From an uncultured Lachnospiraceae bacterium (lineage in GTDB: Bacteria > Bacillota > Clostridia > Lachnospirales > Lachnospiraceae): 64,000 nucleotides of DNA. Both the position numbers and the translations under genes were made by a program. Under the pieces are notes generated by a model. The model had not been told where the DNA came from and ran no database searches. It saw only the letters and a list, made by a program, of their open reading frames with translations. Of this stretch, positions 1 through 8,643 are shown piece by piece; within the stretch, counting starts at the first letter, position 1, and every line of letters begins with the position of its first letter. The stretch is taken from positions 19,267 to 83,266 of the forward strand of contig CACYHD010000002.1 in the NCBI GenBank assembly GCA_902774125.1, read 5' to 3'.

Positions 1-98
1 GATGTTCTTCCACCCTCTGTAAACTTACTTAGAGGTATTCGTCTATCCTTTTTTTCTTCTCTTGTAGGCTTAGGCGCCTTGGCCTTTTTATCAAACAT
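1..98 (-). CDS. N-terminus of an unknown protein, cut by window edge
   Basis: An ATG at 96-98 is preceded by a GGGAGA ribosome binding site and opens a frame that runs off the window without a stop. The visible 32 residues start MFDKKAKAPKPTREEKKDRR and are very rich in Lys and Arg, with no hydrophobic segment. This looks like a charged cytoplasmic tail or N-terminal extension; too little is visible to assign a family. It follows the VanZ-like gene after a 35-base gap, so it may be co-transcribed with it. Confidence 0.55.
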   Translation of the reverse strand, partial: MFDKKAKAPKPTREEKKDRRIPLSKFTEGGRT

Positions 99-133
99 TT
101 TTTCTCCCAGATTTATTGTTTACTTATATGTGA

Positions 134-583
134 TCACTGCACTAGCCTTGCAAAAAGATAACAAATGTATCCGACAAAGCCACCGACAGTATTAAGTATT
201 ATATCGTCAATATCAAAAGCTCCGACTACAGTAAAGTACTGAATTAACTCGATAGCTGCTGACAAAGCAACAGTCAAAGCCATTACTGTAAAAAAGTTTT
301 TAAGGTATTTCTTTTTTGCACTTGCAGGAACTAACAATCCGAAAGGAACAAAAATCAAAATGTTACCTACCAGATTAGTCAACGTGATCCCCCAACCATA
401 CGTATACCTCATACTCCAAAATCTTTTTATTTCTTTAAATGGAACGACATTGAAAGTTCTGCTTCTTCCTTGAATCTGTCTACCCAAATCATCGCTAAAA
501 AACATAAAGAAAATCAACAGAGCAATATATGCAATTAACAATATTCTATTTAAAATTCTTCCTTTTCTTGCACGAGAAGACAT
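134..583 (-). CDS. VanZ-like membrane protein
   Basis: A 149-residue integral membrane protein with about four membrane segments: near residues 12-30, then the stretch containing GWGITLTNLVGNILIFVPFG, then two more to the C-terminus. The LGRQIQGRSRTFNVVPF and NLVGNILIFVPFGLL patterns are typical of the VanZ family, which takes its name from the teicoplanin-resistance accessory protein. Most family members have no known role. The start follows an AAGGAG site in the 15-base gap after pyrE, so the two genes are probably transcribed together. There is no vancomycin-resistance context here, so no resistance role should be inferred. Confidence 0.8.
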   Translation of the reverse strand: MSSRARKGRILNRILLIAYIALLIFFMFFSDDLGRQIQGRSRTFNVVPFKEIKRFWSMRYTYGWGITLTNLVGNILIFVPFGLLVPASAKKKYLKNFFTVMALTVALSAAIELIQYFTVVGAFDIDDIILNTVGGFVGYICYLFARLVQ

Positions 584-598
584 TAATTAACTCCTTGA

Positions 599-1261
599 TT
601 ATTTTACTCCATATTCTTCGTAATAAGCATCGATTCTAGACATTAGTTCGTCGTCTAGTTTGTTTTTGCTTGATAGGTATTCTACTACTTCTTCCATTGT
701 TACAATAGCGTTAGCGTCAAAACCATATTTTTCCTTGATTTCGTCTAATGCGCTTTTGTTAGTAGTCAAACCTTTTTCCATTCTGTTGAGAGATACCATT
801 AGGCCGATAATCTCAACATCACCCTGCTCTTTGATAATAGGGAATGTCTCTTCGATTGACTTACCTGATGTAGTAACGTCCTCGATAATTACAACCTTAT
901 CTCCATCCTTCATCTTACTTCCTAGAAGGATACCTGTATCTCCGTGGTCTTTAACCTCTTTTCTATTAGAACTATACTTGATCTCCTTGCCGTAAAGTTC
1001 ACTAAAAGCAATACATGTAGCAACACCTAGAGGAATTCCCTTATATGCCGGTCCAAAAAGAATGTCAAAATCATCTCCATAATTGTCATGAATAGCCTTG
1101 GCATAATACTGACCTAGCTTGTGTAACTGACTTCCTGTAACATAAGCGCCTGCATTCATAAAAAATGGGGATTTTCTACCACTCTTAAGTGTGAAATCTC
1201 CAAACTTCAATACATCGCTTTCAATCATAAAATCAATAAATTCCTGCTTGTATGCTTCCAT
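599..1261 (-). CDS. pyrE: Orotate phosphoribosyltransferase
   Basis: Catalyses orotate plus PRPP to orotidine 5'-phosphate, step five of UMP synthesis, in the cytoplasm. The 220-residue length is normal. The PRPP-binding loop VVIIEDVTTSGKS is at residues 123-135, and the N-terminal LKSGRKSPFFMNAG segment is typical of the family. A GGAGGAGAG ribosome binding site precedes the ATG. It lies downstream of the other pyr genes on the same strand but is separated from pyrD by the M64 peptidase gene and a terminator-like repeat, so it probably has its own promoter. Confidence 0.96.
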   Translation of the reverse strand: MEAYKQEFIDFMIESDVLKFGDFTLKSGRKSPFFMNAGAYVTGSQLHKLGQYYAKAIHDNYGDDFDILFGPAYKGIPLGVATCIAFSELYGKEIKYSSNRKEVKDHGDTGILLGSKMKDGDKVVIIEDVTTSGKSIEETFPIIKEQGDVEIIGLMVSLNRMEKGLTTNKSALDEIKEKYGFDANAIVTMEEVVEYLSSKNKLDDELMSRIDAYYEEYGVK

Positions 1262-1295
1262 TTTTGCTCTCCTCCATTTTTTAAATATCTGTTAT

Positions 1296-1324
1296 ATCTT
1301 ATCACGAAAAAACAAGTTAAACAA
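1296..1324 (-). promoter_or_regulatory. Candidate promoter for pyrE
   Basis: On the minus strand a TTGTTT -35 box (1319-1324) and TAAGAT -10 box (1296-1301) are 17 bases apart, upstream of the pyrE ribosome binding site. The region is A+T-rich and other weak matches exist. I see no PyrR-type attenuator hairpin here. Confidence 0.35.
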
Positions 1325-1423
1325 TCCCATTATATGCCCATTTATAGTGCATTTTTTATAGCTTGCCCAAAAATAGATATTCCAAAAAGATCAGTTTTTA
1401 AATACTATAAATACTCACATTGA

Positions 1424-1499
1424 AAAAGTGGTTTCTTAAAAAACATTTTAATAAGGCAATAAGATTTGCCTTATTAAGTTTTTTTTAGAAACCACTTTT
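1424..1499. repeat. Palindromic repeat, short version; likely terminator of the M64 gene
   Basis: A near-perfect palindrome of 76 bases. The arms begin AAAAGTGGTTTCTTAAAAAA and continue through ATTTTAATAAGGCAA; the other arm is TTGCCTTATTAAG followed by a T-run and AGAAACCACTTTT. It starts 23 bases beyond the stop of the M64 peptidase gene. On the minus strand the hairpin ends in a short U-run, so it can act as a terminator. The same arm sequence bounds a much longer palindrome at 39615-39828, so this is a dispersed element and not only a local terminator. Confidence 0.85.
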
Positions 1500-1522
1500 A
1501 TAATTTGATGTAACAAAGCTAT

Positions 1523-4500
1523 TTAATAATTAACCTTTGAATAGCCGCTGTTTACCACAGACAAAATGTTGTTGTACAAATAGTTGTGTCTGTTGGCGTT
1601 AGGCATCTTTCTGTTTTTGTATAGATTGTCTGCTACGTCATAAACATTGTATGTAACACTGTCTGAATATGAAACAGTTCCGTCTGTGTACTTGGCATAT
1701 GCTCTTGCTACAAACTTGGCCTGGAATTCCTTCTTAGTATTTACTGCAAATAGCATTGTCATAGCATAAGAAGATGCCATTGGCGAATTAGATGAAACTG
1801 TAGCAAGCTTTCCTGTGTTAGTACTCTTGTATGTTGCTACACTTGAGTTTTTGCTTCCAAGTACAAGATCTGAAGCTGAAACTTTGCTGCTTAGACCGTA
1901 AATCATTCCAGATTCCTGCAATGTCTTTCCGTTGTTTTTGCTGTCAACAGAGTATACAACTCTCATACCGTTTTTGCTTATGCCGATGCTGTAACCGTTG
2001 ATTTCTACGCCGTTGGCAATTGTGCCTACCTGGCTGGCCTTAACAAACGCGAAGAAGTCTACGTTCGCAACATAATAAGCATTGTTCTCTGTAACATACT
2101 TAGTGATAATTGTATGCTTGCCTGATGATATTTCCTTGCTTAGTGTTCCTTCCAAAGTTCCATACTCGGCCCATGAACCAGCGTTGTTAGGAAGCGCGAT
2201 GTTTCCTACATGGTTGTTAGTGTTATCAACATATACTTCAATATGTCCTGATGCCACACCTCTTGGACTTGAGTATTTGAGTTTGAAGCCTCTTGCTTTT
2301 TCGCCAAAGTTGACATTCTCATAAGTCATTGTCACGCCGTTAGTAATACCACCGATGTTGTGTCCGTTACTTGCGTTGCTGTTATCATCGATTACACCAC
2401 CCTGATTAGATGTGAAATACTCTGCCTCGATAGTTCCAAAAGCGTTAAGTATTCTTGGCGCTGTAGTTGTTGGCGCCTGTGTTGTAGTTGGTGTAATGTC
2501 TTCCATCTTGAATGATGTAATATCAAACTTAAGTCCTGCCGGAGCAGATCCCAAGTCGAAGAACATCTGTGCTGTACCACCTGATGTGAAATTAACTGAT
2601 ATCTGGCTATTGCCGTTTGCAATTGTAGTTGTCGCGCTTTCAGTTCCTGTTTTGTCCTCTTTGAATTTGACATTAGATACTGCTGCGCTTGATGTATATC
2701 CTACAGTACATCTATACTGATGTCCTGCTGTCAAACCAATCTCTTTAGTTTTGAGCTGAATAGACCACTCGCCACCGCCGGCGTTTTGTACGTAGAGTTT
2801 AAAGTTGCCATAAGAGCCACCGTCCTTGTAGCCACCTGTCGGATTGCCGCCCCAACCGTTAGCGAAGTATGTTGACCAATAGTTGAGCTCTGTCCACTCC
2901 GCTCCTGACTTTGTGTAACCTGATGGCAATGTGCCGCCACCGCTCACTTCCTGACTCTGGAATGCAAAAACAGGATATCCTGAGCCTTGCTTCCAAACGT
3001 TGTGAACTGAGTTAAGTTTATTAGTTAGTGATCCATTAGAAAAGTCTGAATCGTTTTTGCTCACTGCTCCATTGTCTGAAGTTGATGTTCCTGCAAGGAA
3101 GTAGCAAGACTCAACACTTCCGCCTGGCTTATAACCAACTATACCGCCGTTAAATCCATTGCCAGTATATGTTGAACCTCTGTTATAGCAGTTTTTGATA
3201 AGACCACCGTCTTGCCATCCAACCATACCGCCGCAAACCTGGCTAGTTGATGTAACACTTGCAATATTGTAGCAATCTTCAATAACGCCTCCGCTTACAA
3301 GGTGTCCTGCGATACCGCCTACGCCGTTAGAAGCTTTAACGCTTCCTGACATAGAACACTGTTCGATTCTACCTTTACACTCACCTGCAATACCGCCAGT
3401 GTACCATTCGTCACTTGTTATGTTGCAGTTATCAAGTGTAAGATTCTTTACAACACCAGTCTCGCCTACTTCAGAGAATAGGCCATAACCTCTGCCGCTT
3501 GCGCTAACTGTTAGGTTAGAAATCTTATGTCCGTTACCGTTGAATGTTCCGTTCCAAGAACCTACTCTATTTATTGTTCCATTAAAGTTAATGTCGTTGG
3601 CCAATGTTACTGTTTTGCCGTTTGAAGCTGCGCCATTTGCAAGCTTTTCGAGTAGTGCTCTGAGTTCTGATGCATTAGATATTACTGTGTTGTCAGCTAT
3701 TTTTTTGCCAATATCTTCAGCAATCACCTGTCGAATCTGTCTCTTACAAACTTCACAAAACTCCTTCTTCAAGTAACGCATCTCACAATTTTCGTGTGGA
3801 CGATACCAGTCATTGACTCCTGCCTCGCTAAAAGGATACAAGCCAACATTGTTTTTGCCGACAAGATCGTGCCACTTACAATTGTTAGGATTGCTCTCGT
3901 GAGTTCTGTTAGGTGCTTCACTTCTGTTCCACTGATCTGTTGTTGACTCCCAGTACTCATCAGCTAGATGACCGCCTGTATGACCAAACTCGTGAAATGC
4001 TATATCCGCAGAGTCAGAATGAGCTGATAGACAGCAAACGCTTCCACCTGAACCGCCGTACTTGTCACTATTACATACTACGATAGGACATACGCATTCT
4101 GGCATGTACTGCTTAACAATATTCCAAACTCTATCATAATCGTGAACACAAACTAATCTCTCGATTCCGTTGTTGTTGAATGTTGCCTTAAAAAATGTAT
4201 CGTATGGTGCGTTAGGATCTAATGAAGTACCGCTCGCATTAGAAACTGTACATACCGCACGAATGTTAATCTTGTTGCGGATATTACTCTCATTAAATGG
4301 AGATCTCTCCATAAAGTAGTTAGCCATTCTTTGAGCTTGCTGCAAAAACTTGTCCTGCTCACCGGCTGTATATCCGTCACCACAAATAAGAATACAGTAG
4401 TTCTCTGAATCAGAACCGTTGTTAACTAATTCTCTTGTTGCAAAGTTATATGTCTCTGCAATTTGAGTTACTTCGCCTCTCTTAGCTCTAGCCGCATCAC

Positions 4501-4711
4501 TAAAGTCAACAAAACTACTTGTATCTACTTCTTCGTGATGAAGTTTTCCGCTAGGTGAAAAAACCTCAACTAGCTCTGTTGCACGCTCAGGTTTCTTTTC
4601 CTCGCCTGCAGTTTCAATAGCCCAAACCAAATTAGGAACAATTGAAACAACTAATGCTAACGCCAAAAAAGAAGCGCCAATTTTTCTAGCCCATTTCTTC
4701 AAGTTATTCAT
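1523..4711 (-). CDS. Secreted M64 (IgA-peptidase-type) metallopeptidase with carbohydrate-binding domains
   Basis: A 1062-residue secreted protein. The start at 4711 is chosen because GGAAGGAG precedes it; an upstream ATG at 4744 has no such site. A signal peptide covers about residues 1-32. The peptidase domain carries the zinc motif HEFGH at 240-244 with a third ligand-like Asp at 251, the pattern of peptidase family M64, whose founding member is the Clostridium ramosum IgA peptidase. Next come several GLUG-type repeats (GGIAGE, GGIAGH, GGMVGW, GGIVGY), a CBM4/9-like beta-sandwich, a short TTTQAPTTT linker, a CBM6-like domain (starting GTIEAEYF) and a C-terminal beta-rich domain I do not recognise. 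I infer it cleaves host or dietary glycoproteins; IgA specificity is not shown by the sequence. Confidence 0.88.
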   Translation of the reverse strand: MNNLKKWARKIGASFLALALVVSIVPNLVWAIETAGEEKKPERATELVEVFSPSGKLHHEEVDTSSFVDFSDAARAKRGEVTQIAETYNFATRELVNNGSDSENYCILICGDGYTAGEQDKFLQQAQRMANYFMERSPFNESNIRNKINIRAVCTVSNASGTSLDPNAPYDTFFKATFNNNGIERLVCVHDYDRVWNIVKQYMPECVCPIVVCNSDKYGGSGGSVCCLSAHSDSADIAFHEFGHTGGHLADEYWESTTDQWNRSEAPNRTHESNPNNCKWHDLVGKNNVGLYPFSEAGVNDWYRPHENCEMRYLKKEFCEVCKRQIRQVIAEDIGKKIADNTVISNASELRALLEKLANGAASNGKTVTLANDINFNGTINRVGSWNGTFNGNGHKISNLTVSASGRGYGLFSEVGETGVVKNLTLDNCNITSDEWYTGGIAGECKGRIEQCSMSGSVKASNGVGGIAGHLVSGGVIEDCYNIASVTSTSQVCGGMVGWQDGGLIKNCYNRGSTYTGNGFNGGIVGYKPGGSVESCYFLAGTSTSDNGAVSKNDSDFSNGSLTNKLNSVHNVWKQGSGYPVFAFQSQEVSGGGTLPSGYTKSGAEWTELNYWSTYFANGWGGNPTGGYKDGGSYGNFKLYVQNAGGGEWSIQLKTKEIGLTAGHQYRCTVGYTSSAAVSNVKFKEDKTGTESATTTIANGNSQISVNFTSGGTAQMFFDLGSAPAGLKFDITSFKMEDITPTTTQAPTTTAPRILNAFGTIEAEYFTSNQGGVIDDNSNASNGHNIGGITNGVTMTYENVNFGEKARGFKLKYSSPRGVASGHIEVYVDNTNNHVGNIALPNNAGSWAEYGTLEGTLSKEISSGKHTIITKYVTENNAYYVANVDFFAFVKASQVGTIANGVEINGYSIGISKNGMRVVYSVDSKNNGKTLQESGMIYGLSSKVSASDLVLGSKNSSVATYKSTNTGKLATVSSNSPMASSYAMTMLFAVNTKKEFQAKFVARAYAKYTDGTVSYSDSVTYNVYDVADNLYKNRKMPNANRHNYLYNNILSVVNSGYSKVNY

Positions 4712-4798
4712 TTTTTCTCCTTCCGTATACACTGTTCTAACCAAAAATAATTCTTTTCACGTTGGTCTTAAATGTTTCCGTCTCTTAACATTGCTTGC

Positions 4799-4827
4799 AT
4801 TATAGCATAGCCAGTATTATTTTTAAA
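4799..4827 (-). promoter_or_regulatory. Candidate extended -10 promoter for the M64 peptidase gene
   Basis: The minus strand has TATAAT (4799-4804) preceded by TGC, an extended -10 element. A weak TTTAAA lies 17 bases upstream at 4822-4827. The untranslated leader would be about 80 bases. Confidence 0.5.
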
Positions 4828-4865
4828 TTAAAAAACATACCATAACAAAATACAATGCATATTTC

Positions 4866-4911
4866 AAAAAAAGAGGAATTACCTTTTTATTACATAAGGC
4901 AATTCCTCTTA
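4866..4911 (-). terminator. Terminator after pyrD
   Basis: GAGGAATT and AATTCCTC form a stem. On the minus strand it is followed by a U-run (the A-run just left of the stem on the plus strand). It closes the pyrC-pyrF-pyrK-pyrD transcription unit. Confidence 0.75.
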
Positions 4912-4943
4912 TTATTTTATGACATATGTCTATCTGTTTTTAT

Positions 4944-5037
4944 CTCGTTCGGTCAATCAACTCATTAATATTTTTATTTAACGAGGCCAATCAACTCATT
5001 AATTTTTTTATTTAACGAGGCCAATCAACTCATTAAT
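4944..5037. repeat. 34-bp tandem repeat copying the 3' end of pyrD
   Basis: The last codons and stop of pyrD (encoding about INELIGLVK plus stop) are followed by two further copies of the same sequence, each offset by 34 bases. The first extra copy (about 4982-5007) is nearly identical; the outer one (about 4944-4974) has diverged. Because 34 is not a multiple of three and the copies lie after the stop, the protein is unaffected. Confidence 0.85.
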
Positions 5038-5922
5038 ATCTTTAACGCCATGTCTAATCATGTACTCCTCAATTCCCTTAACAACCTCTTCTGTTGCTGT
5101 TGGATTATAGAAGTTAGCAGTTCCAACTGATACCATTGTTGCGCCGGCAAGAATCATTTCGATAGCATCCTCGTATGTAGCGATTCCACCCATTCCGATA
5201 ATCGGTACATCAACAGCATTGGCAACTTGATAAACCATTCTTACTGCAACAGGATGAATAGCTGGGCCTGACAATCCACCAGTTTTGTTTGCAAGAACAA
5301 AGTTTTGTCTTTCAATATCAATCTTCATTCCTGTAATTGTGTTAATAAGTGATAATGCATCTGCGCCACCGCTAACTGCAGCTTTGGCCATCTCAGTAAT
5401 GTCAGTTACGTTAGGGCTAAGCTTCATAACTACCGGCTGCTTAGCAACTTTTTTGACTTCCTTAGTAATAGCTTCAACCGCCTTAGGATCCTGGCCAAAA
5501 GCGATTCCACCTTCCTTAACGTTAGGGCATGAAATGTTAATCTCTAACATATCCACATCCTCGTCTGCCATCTTTTCTACAACATCAATATATTCCTCTG
5601 TGCTATGACCGCAAACATTTACAATAATCTTTGTGTCGAACTTGCGCAAAAACGGAATGTCTCTTGATGCAAAAACATCAATACCAGGGTTTTGTAAACC
5701 TACTGCGTTAAGCATTCCACCGTATGTCTCTGCCACTCTTGGAGTTGGATTTCCTTCCCAAGGAACTGATGCCACACCTTTTGTAGTTACAGCACCTAGC
5801 TTGTTCAAGTCAACGAACTGACTGAACTCCTCGCCTGATCCAAATGTACCTGATGCAACTGTTACAGGATTTTTGAATTCAACTCCTGCTATATTTACTT
5901 TTGTGTTAATATCCTTATTCAT
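5008..5922 (-). CDS. pyrD: Dihydroorotate dehydrogenase B, catalytic subunit
   Basis: Oxidises dihydroorotate to orotate with FMN. It is a class 1B enzyme that works with the PyrK electron-transfer subunit and NAD. The 304 residues include the active-site Cys of the ISCPNVKEGG motif (C132), the signature of the 1A/1B class, and the FMN-phosphate loops IIGMGGIATYEDA and MVSVGTANF. AGAGGAA precedes the ATG. pyrK ends 28 bases upstream, consistent with a co-transcribed heterotetramer. Confidence 0.96.
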   Translation of the reverse strand: MNKDINTKVNIAGVEFKNPVTVASGTFGSGEEFSQFVDLNKLGAVTTKGVASVPWEGNPTPRVAETYGGMLNAVGLQNPGIDVFASRDIPFLRKFDTKIIVNVCGHSTEEYIDVVEKMADEDVDMLEINISCPNVKEGGIAFGQDPKAVEAITKEVKKVAKQPVVMKLSPNVTDITEMAKAAVSGGADALSLINTITGMKIDIERQNFVLANKTGGLSGPAIHPVAVRMVYQVANAVDVPIIGMGGIATYEDAIEMILAGATMVSVGTANFYNPTATEEVVKGIEEYMIRHGVKDINELIGLVK

Positions 5923-5950
5923 ATTATTCCTCTTTGTTAATAAGATTGTT

Positions 5951-6718
5951 TTATAATTCTATTTCATTAGCGTCAAAAACAGGACCATCCTTGCATATAC
6001 GCTTGTTGTTTACGTTAGAATGAGCATCCTTTTCCTTAGTCTTGCATACGCAAGCTAAACATGCACCGATGCCACATGCCATTCTCTCTTCTAGAGATAG
6101 CTGGCATTCCATATCTCTGTCTAGCGCCCAAGTCTTTAATGCTCTAAGCATAGGCATAGGACCGCAAGCATACATCACATCTCCACTAACTTTTTCTGCA
6201 TCCATAGCATCGATTACAGTTCCGTGTGTTCCAACACTTCCATCATCAGTTGCAATCACAACTGTTGCATACTTTTCTAACTCTTTCTTTAGGAAAAGTT
6301 CACTGTCTCTGTATCCAACAACTGCTGTAACATTTTCTTTTCCTATCTTGGTTGATAGTTGCTTAGCTAGTTCTGTCATAGGAGGAATACCGATACCACC
6401 TCCAACAAGCACAGCCTTTCCATCTCTCATTGAAAAGCCATTGCCCAGAGGCCCGATTAGCTCAATACTATCTCCAGCTTTATAGCCTGATAGCTGCTTA
6501 GTTCCGCATCCAACTACTCTGTATACTACTCTTAGTTTTCCATCTTCTACTTCACAAATACTAATAGGACGTGGAAGAAGCTTAGATTCATCATGAACAT
6601 ATAAGTCCACAAACTGACCTGGTACAGCTGTATCAGCCGCCTTAGTCTCAATCCACATACTATAAATATCTGTTGCTATACATTCCTGTGATATGATTTT
6701 TGCTGTTTCTTTTTTCAT
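5951..6718 (-). CDS. pyrK: Dihydroorotate dehydrogenase B, electron-transfer subunit
   Basis: A 255-residue iron-sulfur flavoprotein that passes electrons from PyrD to NAD. It has an N-terminal FAD-binding barrel (RPISICEV), an NAD-binding Rossmann part (VLVGGGIGIPPM), and a C-terminal [2Fe-2S] site with Cys at 215, 220, 223 and 242 (MACGIGACLACVC region). AAAGGAA precedes the start. It lies directly upstream of pyrD, as in other Firmicutes. Confidence 0.96.
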   Translation of the reverse strand: MKKETAKIISQECIATDIYSMWIETKAADTAVPGQFVDLYVHDESKLLPRPISICEVEDGKLRVVYRVVGCGTKQLSGYKAGDSIELIGPLGNGFSMRDGKAVLVGGGIGIPPMTELAKQLSTKIGKENVTAVVGYRDSELFLKKELEKYATVVIATDDGSVGTHGTVIDAMDAEKVSGDVMYACGPMPMLRALKTWALDRDMECQLSLEERMACGIGACLACVCKTKEKDAHSNVNNKRICKDGPVFDANEIEL

Positions 6719-6736
6719 TATTATTTCCTTTGCTTT

Positions 6737-7684
6737 TTAATTAACCTTATCTACATCTTTATTACTTGTTCTTATAATATAGTGAGGTCTCTGCTTAACC
6801 TCCATATAAGTTTTAGATAAGTACTGTCCGATGATTCCGATGCAAAACATCTGTGTTCCACTTAGTAGCGTGATAATACATACAAGTGAAGGCCAACCTG
6901 CAACCGGATCACCCCAAACAAACTTTCTTACAATAATAAAAACAATTGCAAGAAAAGCGACAATTGTAAATATAATTCCAAGGAAAGATGCAATAGCTAG
7001 TGGCGCATTAGAGAAGTTTACAATACCGTCAATTGAGTACTTCACTAGTGACCAAAAACTCCACTTAGTCTCTCCTGCTGCTCTCTCAACATTCTCGTAC
7101 TCTAACCACTTAGTTTTGTATCCAACCCATCCAAAAATACCTTTGGAAAATCTGTTGCGCTCGCTCATCTCGATTACCGCATCTACCATATCGCGTTTCA
7201 TAAGTCTGAAGTCTCTCGCTCCATCAACGATATCCGCATCTGAGATTCGATTGATTATGCTATAAAAACGTCTGGCAAAAAATGATCTGATTTTGCTTTC
7301 GCCCTTGCGAGTAGCTCGACGTGTAGCCACACTGTCATAGCCTTCTTCCTCGATAAGTCTAGTCATCTCTGGCAATAGACTTGGTGGGTCCTGCATATCA
7401 GCATCCATAATTGCAACATAATCTCCTGAAGCATTGCAAAGTCCTGCATACATAGCTGCTTCCTTGCCAAAATTTCTTGATAGCTCGATAAAAACAACTC
7501 TTGAATCCTGCTCTGCAATTTTTTTGAGTTCAGGAACTGTTGCATCACTTGATCCATCATCTACAAAAATAAATTCGAATGCGTATGACATCATTTTGCC
7601 TGAAACTTTTTTTAGCTCATCATGCAACAACGTAATCATTTCTTCTTCGTTATAGCATGGTATTACTAATGAAATTTTTTTCAT
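6737..7684 (-). CDS. Family 2 glycosyltransferase, polyprenyl-phosphate sugar synthase type
   Basis: A 315-residue membrane-associated glycosyltransferase. The N-terminal GT-A domain has VIPCYNEEE, FVDDGSSD and the metal-binding IMDADMQDP. Two C-terminal membrane segments (about 235-260 and 270-295) match the GtrB/DPM1-like group, which moves a sugar from a nucleotide donor onto undecaprenyl phosphate. It sits inside the pyr operon between pyrF and pyrK with 18-27-base gaps and its own GGGAG site, so it must be co-transcribed with UMP synthesis. The lipid-linked sugar could feed the large membrane protein at 11867-14143, but that is inference. Confidence 0.88.
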   Translation of the reverse strand: MKKISLVIPCYNEEEMITLLHDELKKVSGKMMSYAFEFIFVDDGSSDATVPELKKIAEQDSRVVFIELSRNFGKEAAMYAGLCNASGDYVAIMDADMQDPPSLLPEMTRLIEEEGYDSVATRRATRKGESKIRSFFARRFYSIINRISDADIVDGARDFRLMKRDMVDAVIEMSERNRFSKGIFGWVGYKTKWLEYENVERAAGETKWSFWSLVKYSIDGIVNFSNAPLAIASFLGIIFTIVAFLAIVFIIVRKFVWGDPVAGWPSLVCIITLLSGTQMFCIGIIGQYLSKTYMEVKQRPHYIIRTSNKDVDKVN

Positions 7685-7711
7685 TATAAATATCTCCCAA
7701 GTTATGTTTTA

Positions 7712-8623
7712 TTAAAATATTGTTTTGATATCTTCAATCATGTTGATTGTAGCCTGTCTTGAAGCATCAGCGTATGTAGCTTCATCAAAGCCTTCTAGAT
7801 TCTTGTATGCGCAGATGATTCCTCTTGATGAGTTAACGATAGCGCCCAATCCGTCCTCGTTGAAGAATGGCTTAAGGTCTGCTGCTGTACCACCTTGTGC
7901 ACCGTATCCAGGCACTAAGATGTAGCTCTTAGGCATTACTTTTCTAAGAACATCACCCATCTCTGGATAAGTAGCGCCTACAACTGCACCGATGTAGCTG
8001 TAGTCATCTCCCATACAATCCTGGCCCCACTCTCTAACCTTGTCACCTACAAGTTCGTATAGTGGTCTTCCATTTACATTTCTATCCTGGAACTCGCCTG
8101 ATGATGGATTAGATGTCTTAACAAGAATGAATAATCCCTTTTTCTCTTCCTTGCACACATCTACAAAAGGCTTTATTCCGTCTGTTCCAAGATATGGATT
8201 AACTGTAACAAAATCCTCATCAAATGGTCTGAATTCATTATTACCAACTTTAATCTTGCCAACGTGAGCTGTTGCATATGCAGCTGATGTTGAACCGATA
8301 TCGCCACGCTTAGCATCACCGATTACTACCATGTCCTTAGACTTAGCGTAGTCTACAGTTTTTTTGAACGCCACTAGTCCAGGAATACCGAACTGCTCGT
8401 ACATAGCGATCTGTGGCTTTACTGCTGGTGCAATATCATATATAGCGTCAATAATACCTTTGTTGTACTGGAAGATTGCCTCTCCACATGCCTCCAAAGT
8501 CTCACCGTGCTCTTTAATTGCAGCATCCATAATGTGACTTGGAACGTAGTCAAACATTGGATCTAGTCCAACAACAATAGGTGCTTCCATCTTTTTAATT
8601 TTGCTTACTAATTTGTTAATCAT
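7712..8623 (-). CDS. pyrF: Orotidine 5'-phosphate decarboxylase, type 2
   Basis: Decarboxylates OMP to UMP, the last step of the pathway. The 303 residues and the GDAKRGD active-site motif (D103, K105, D108) match the longer subfamily 2 enzymes and not the 230-residue E. coli type. PYLGTDGIKPF is also a subfamily 2 signature. AGAGGAAAG precedes the ATG. It lies 21 bases after pyrC. Confidence 0.95.
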   Translation of the reverse strand: MINKLVSKIKKMEAPIVVGLDPMFDYVPSHIMDAAIKEHGETLEACGEAIFQYNKGIIDAIYDIAPAVKPQIAMYEQFGIPGLVAFKKTVDYAKSKDMVVIGDAKRGDIGSTSAAYATAHVGKIKVGNNEFRPFDEDFVTVNPYLGTDGIKPFVDVCKEEKKGLFILVKTSNPSSGEFQDRNVNGRPLYELVGDKVREWGQDCMGDDYSYIGAVVGATYPEMGDVLRKVMPKSYILVPGYGAQGGTAADLKPFFNEDGLGAIVNSSRGIICAYKNLEGFDEATYADASRQATINMIEDIKTIF

Positions 8624-8643
8624 ATCTTTCCTCTTTTCTTTTA

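Noticed and set aside
134-583. Vancomycin or teicoplanin resistance
   Set aside because: The VanZ-like protein is alone. No vanA/vanH/vanX-type genes are near it, and such proteins are common in sensitive Firmicutes.
1262-1522. PyrR-type attenuator or riboswitch before the pyr genes
   Set aside because: No anti-terminator/terminator pair or conserved PyrR-binding loop was seen here or before pyrC.
6042-6485. A 147-codon plus-strand frame opposite pyrK
   Set aside because: Antisense shadow of a strongly conserved gene, without a ribosome binding site.
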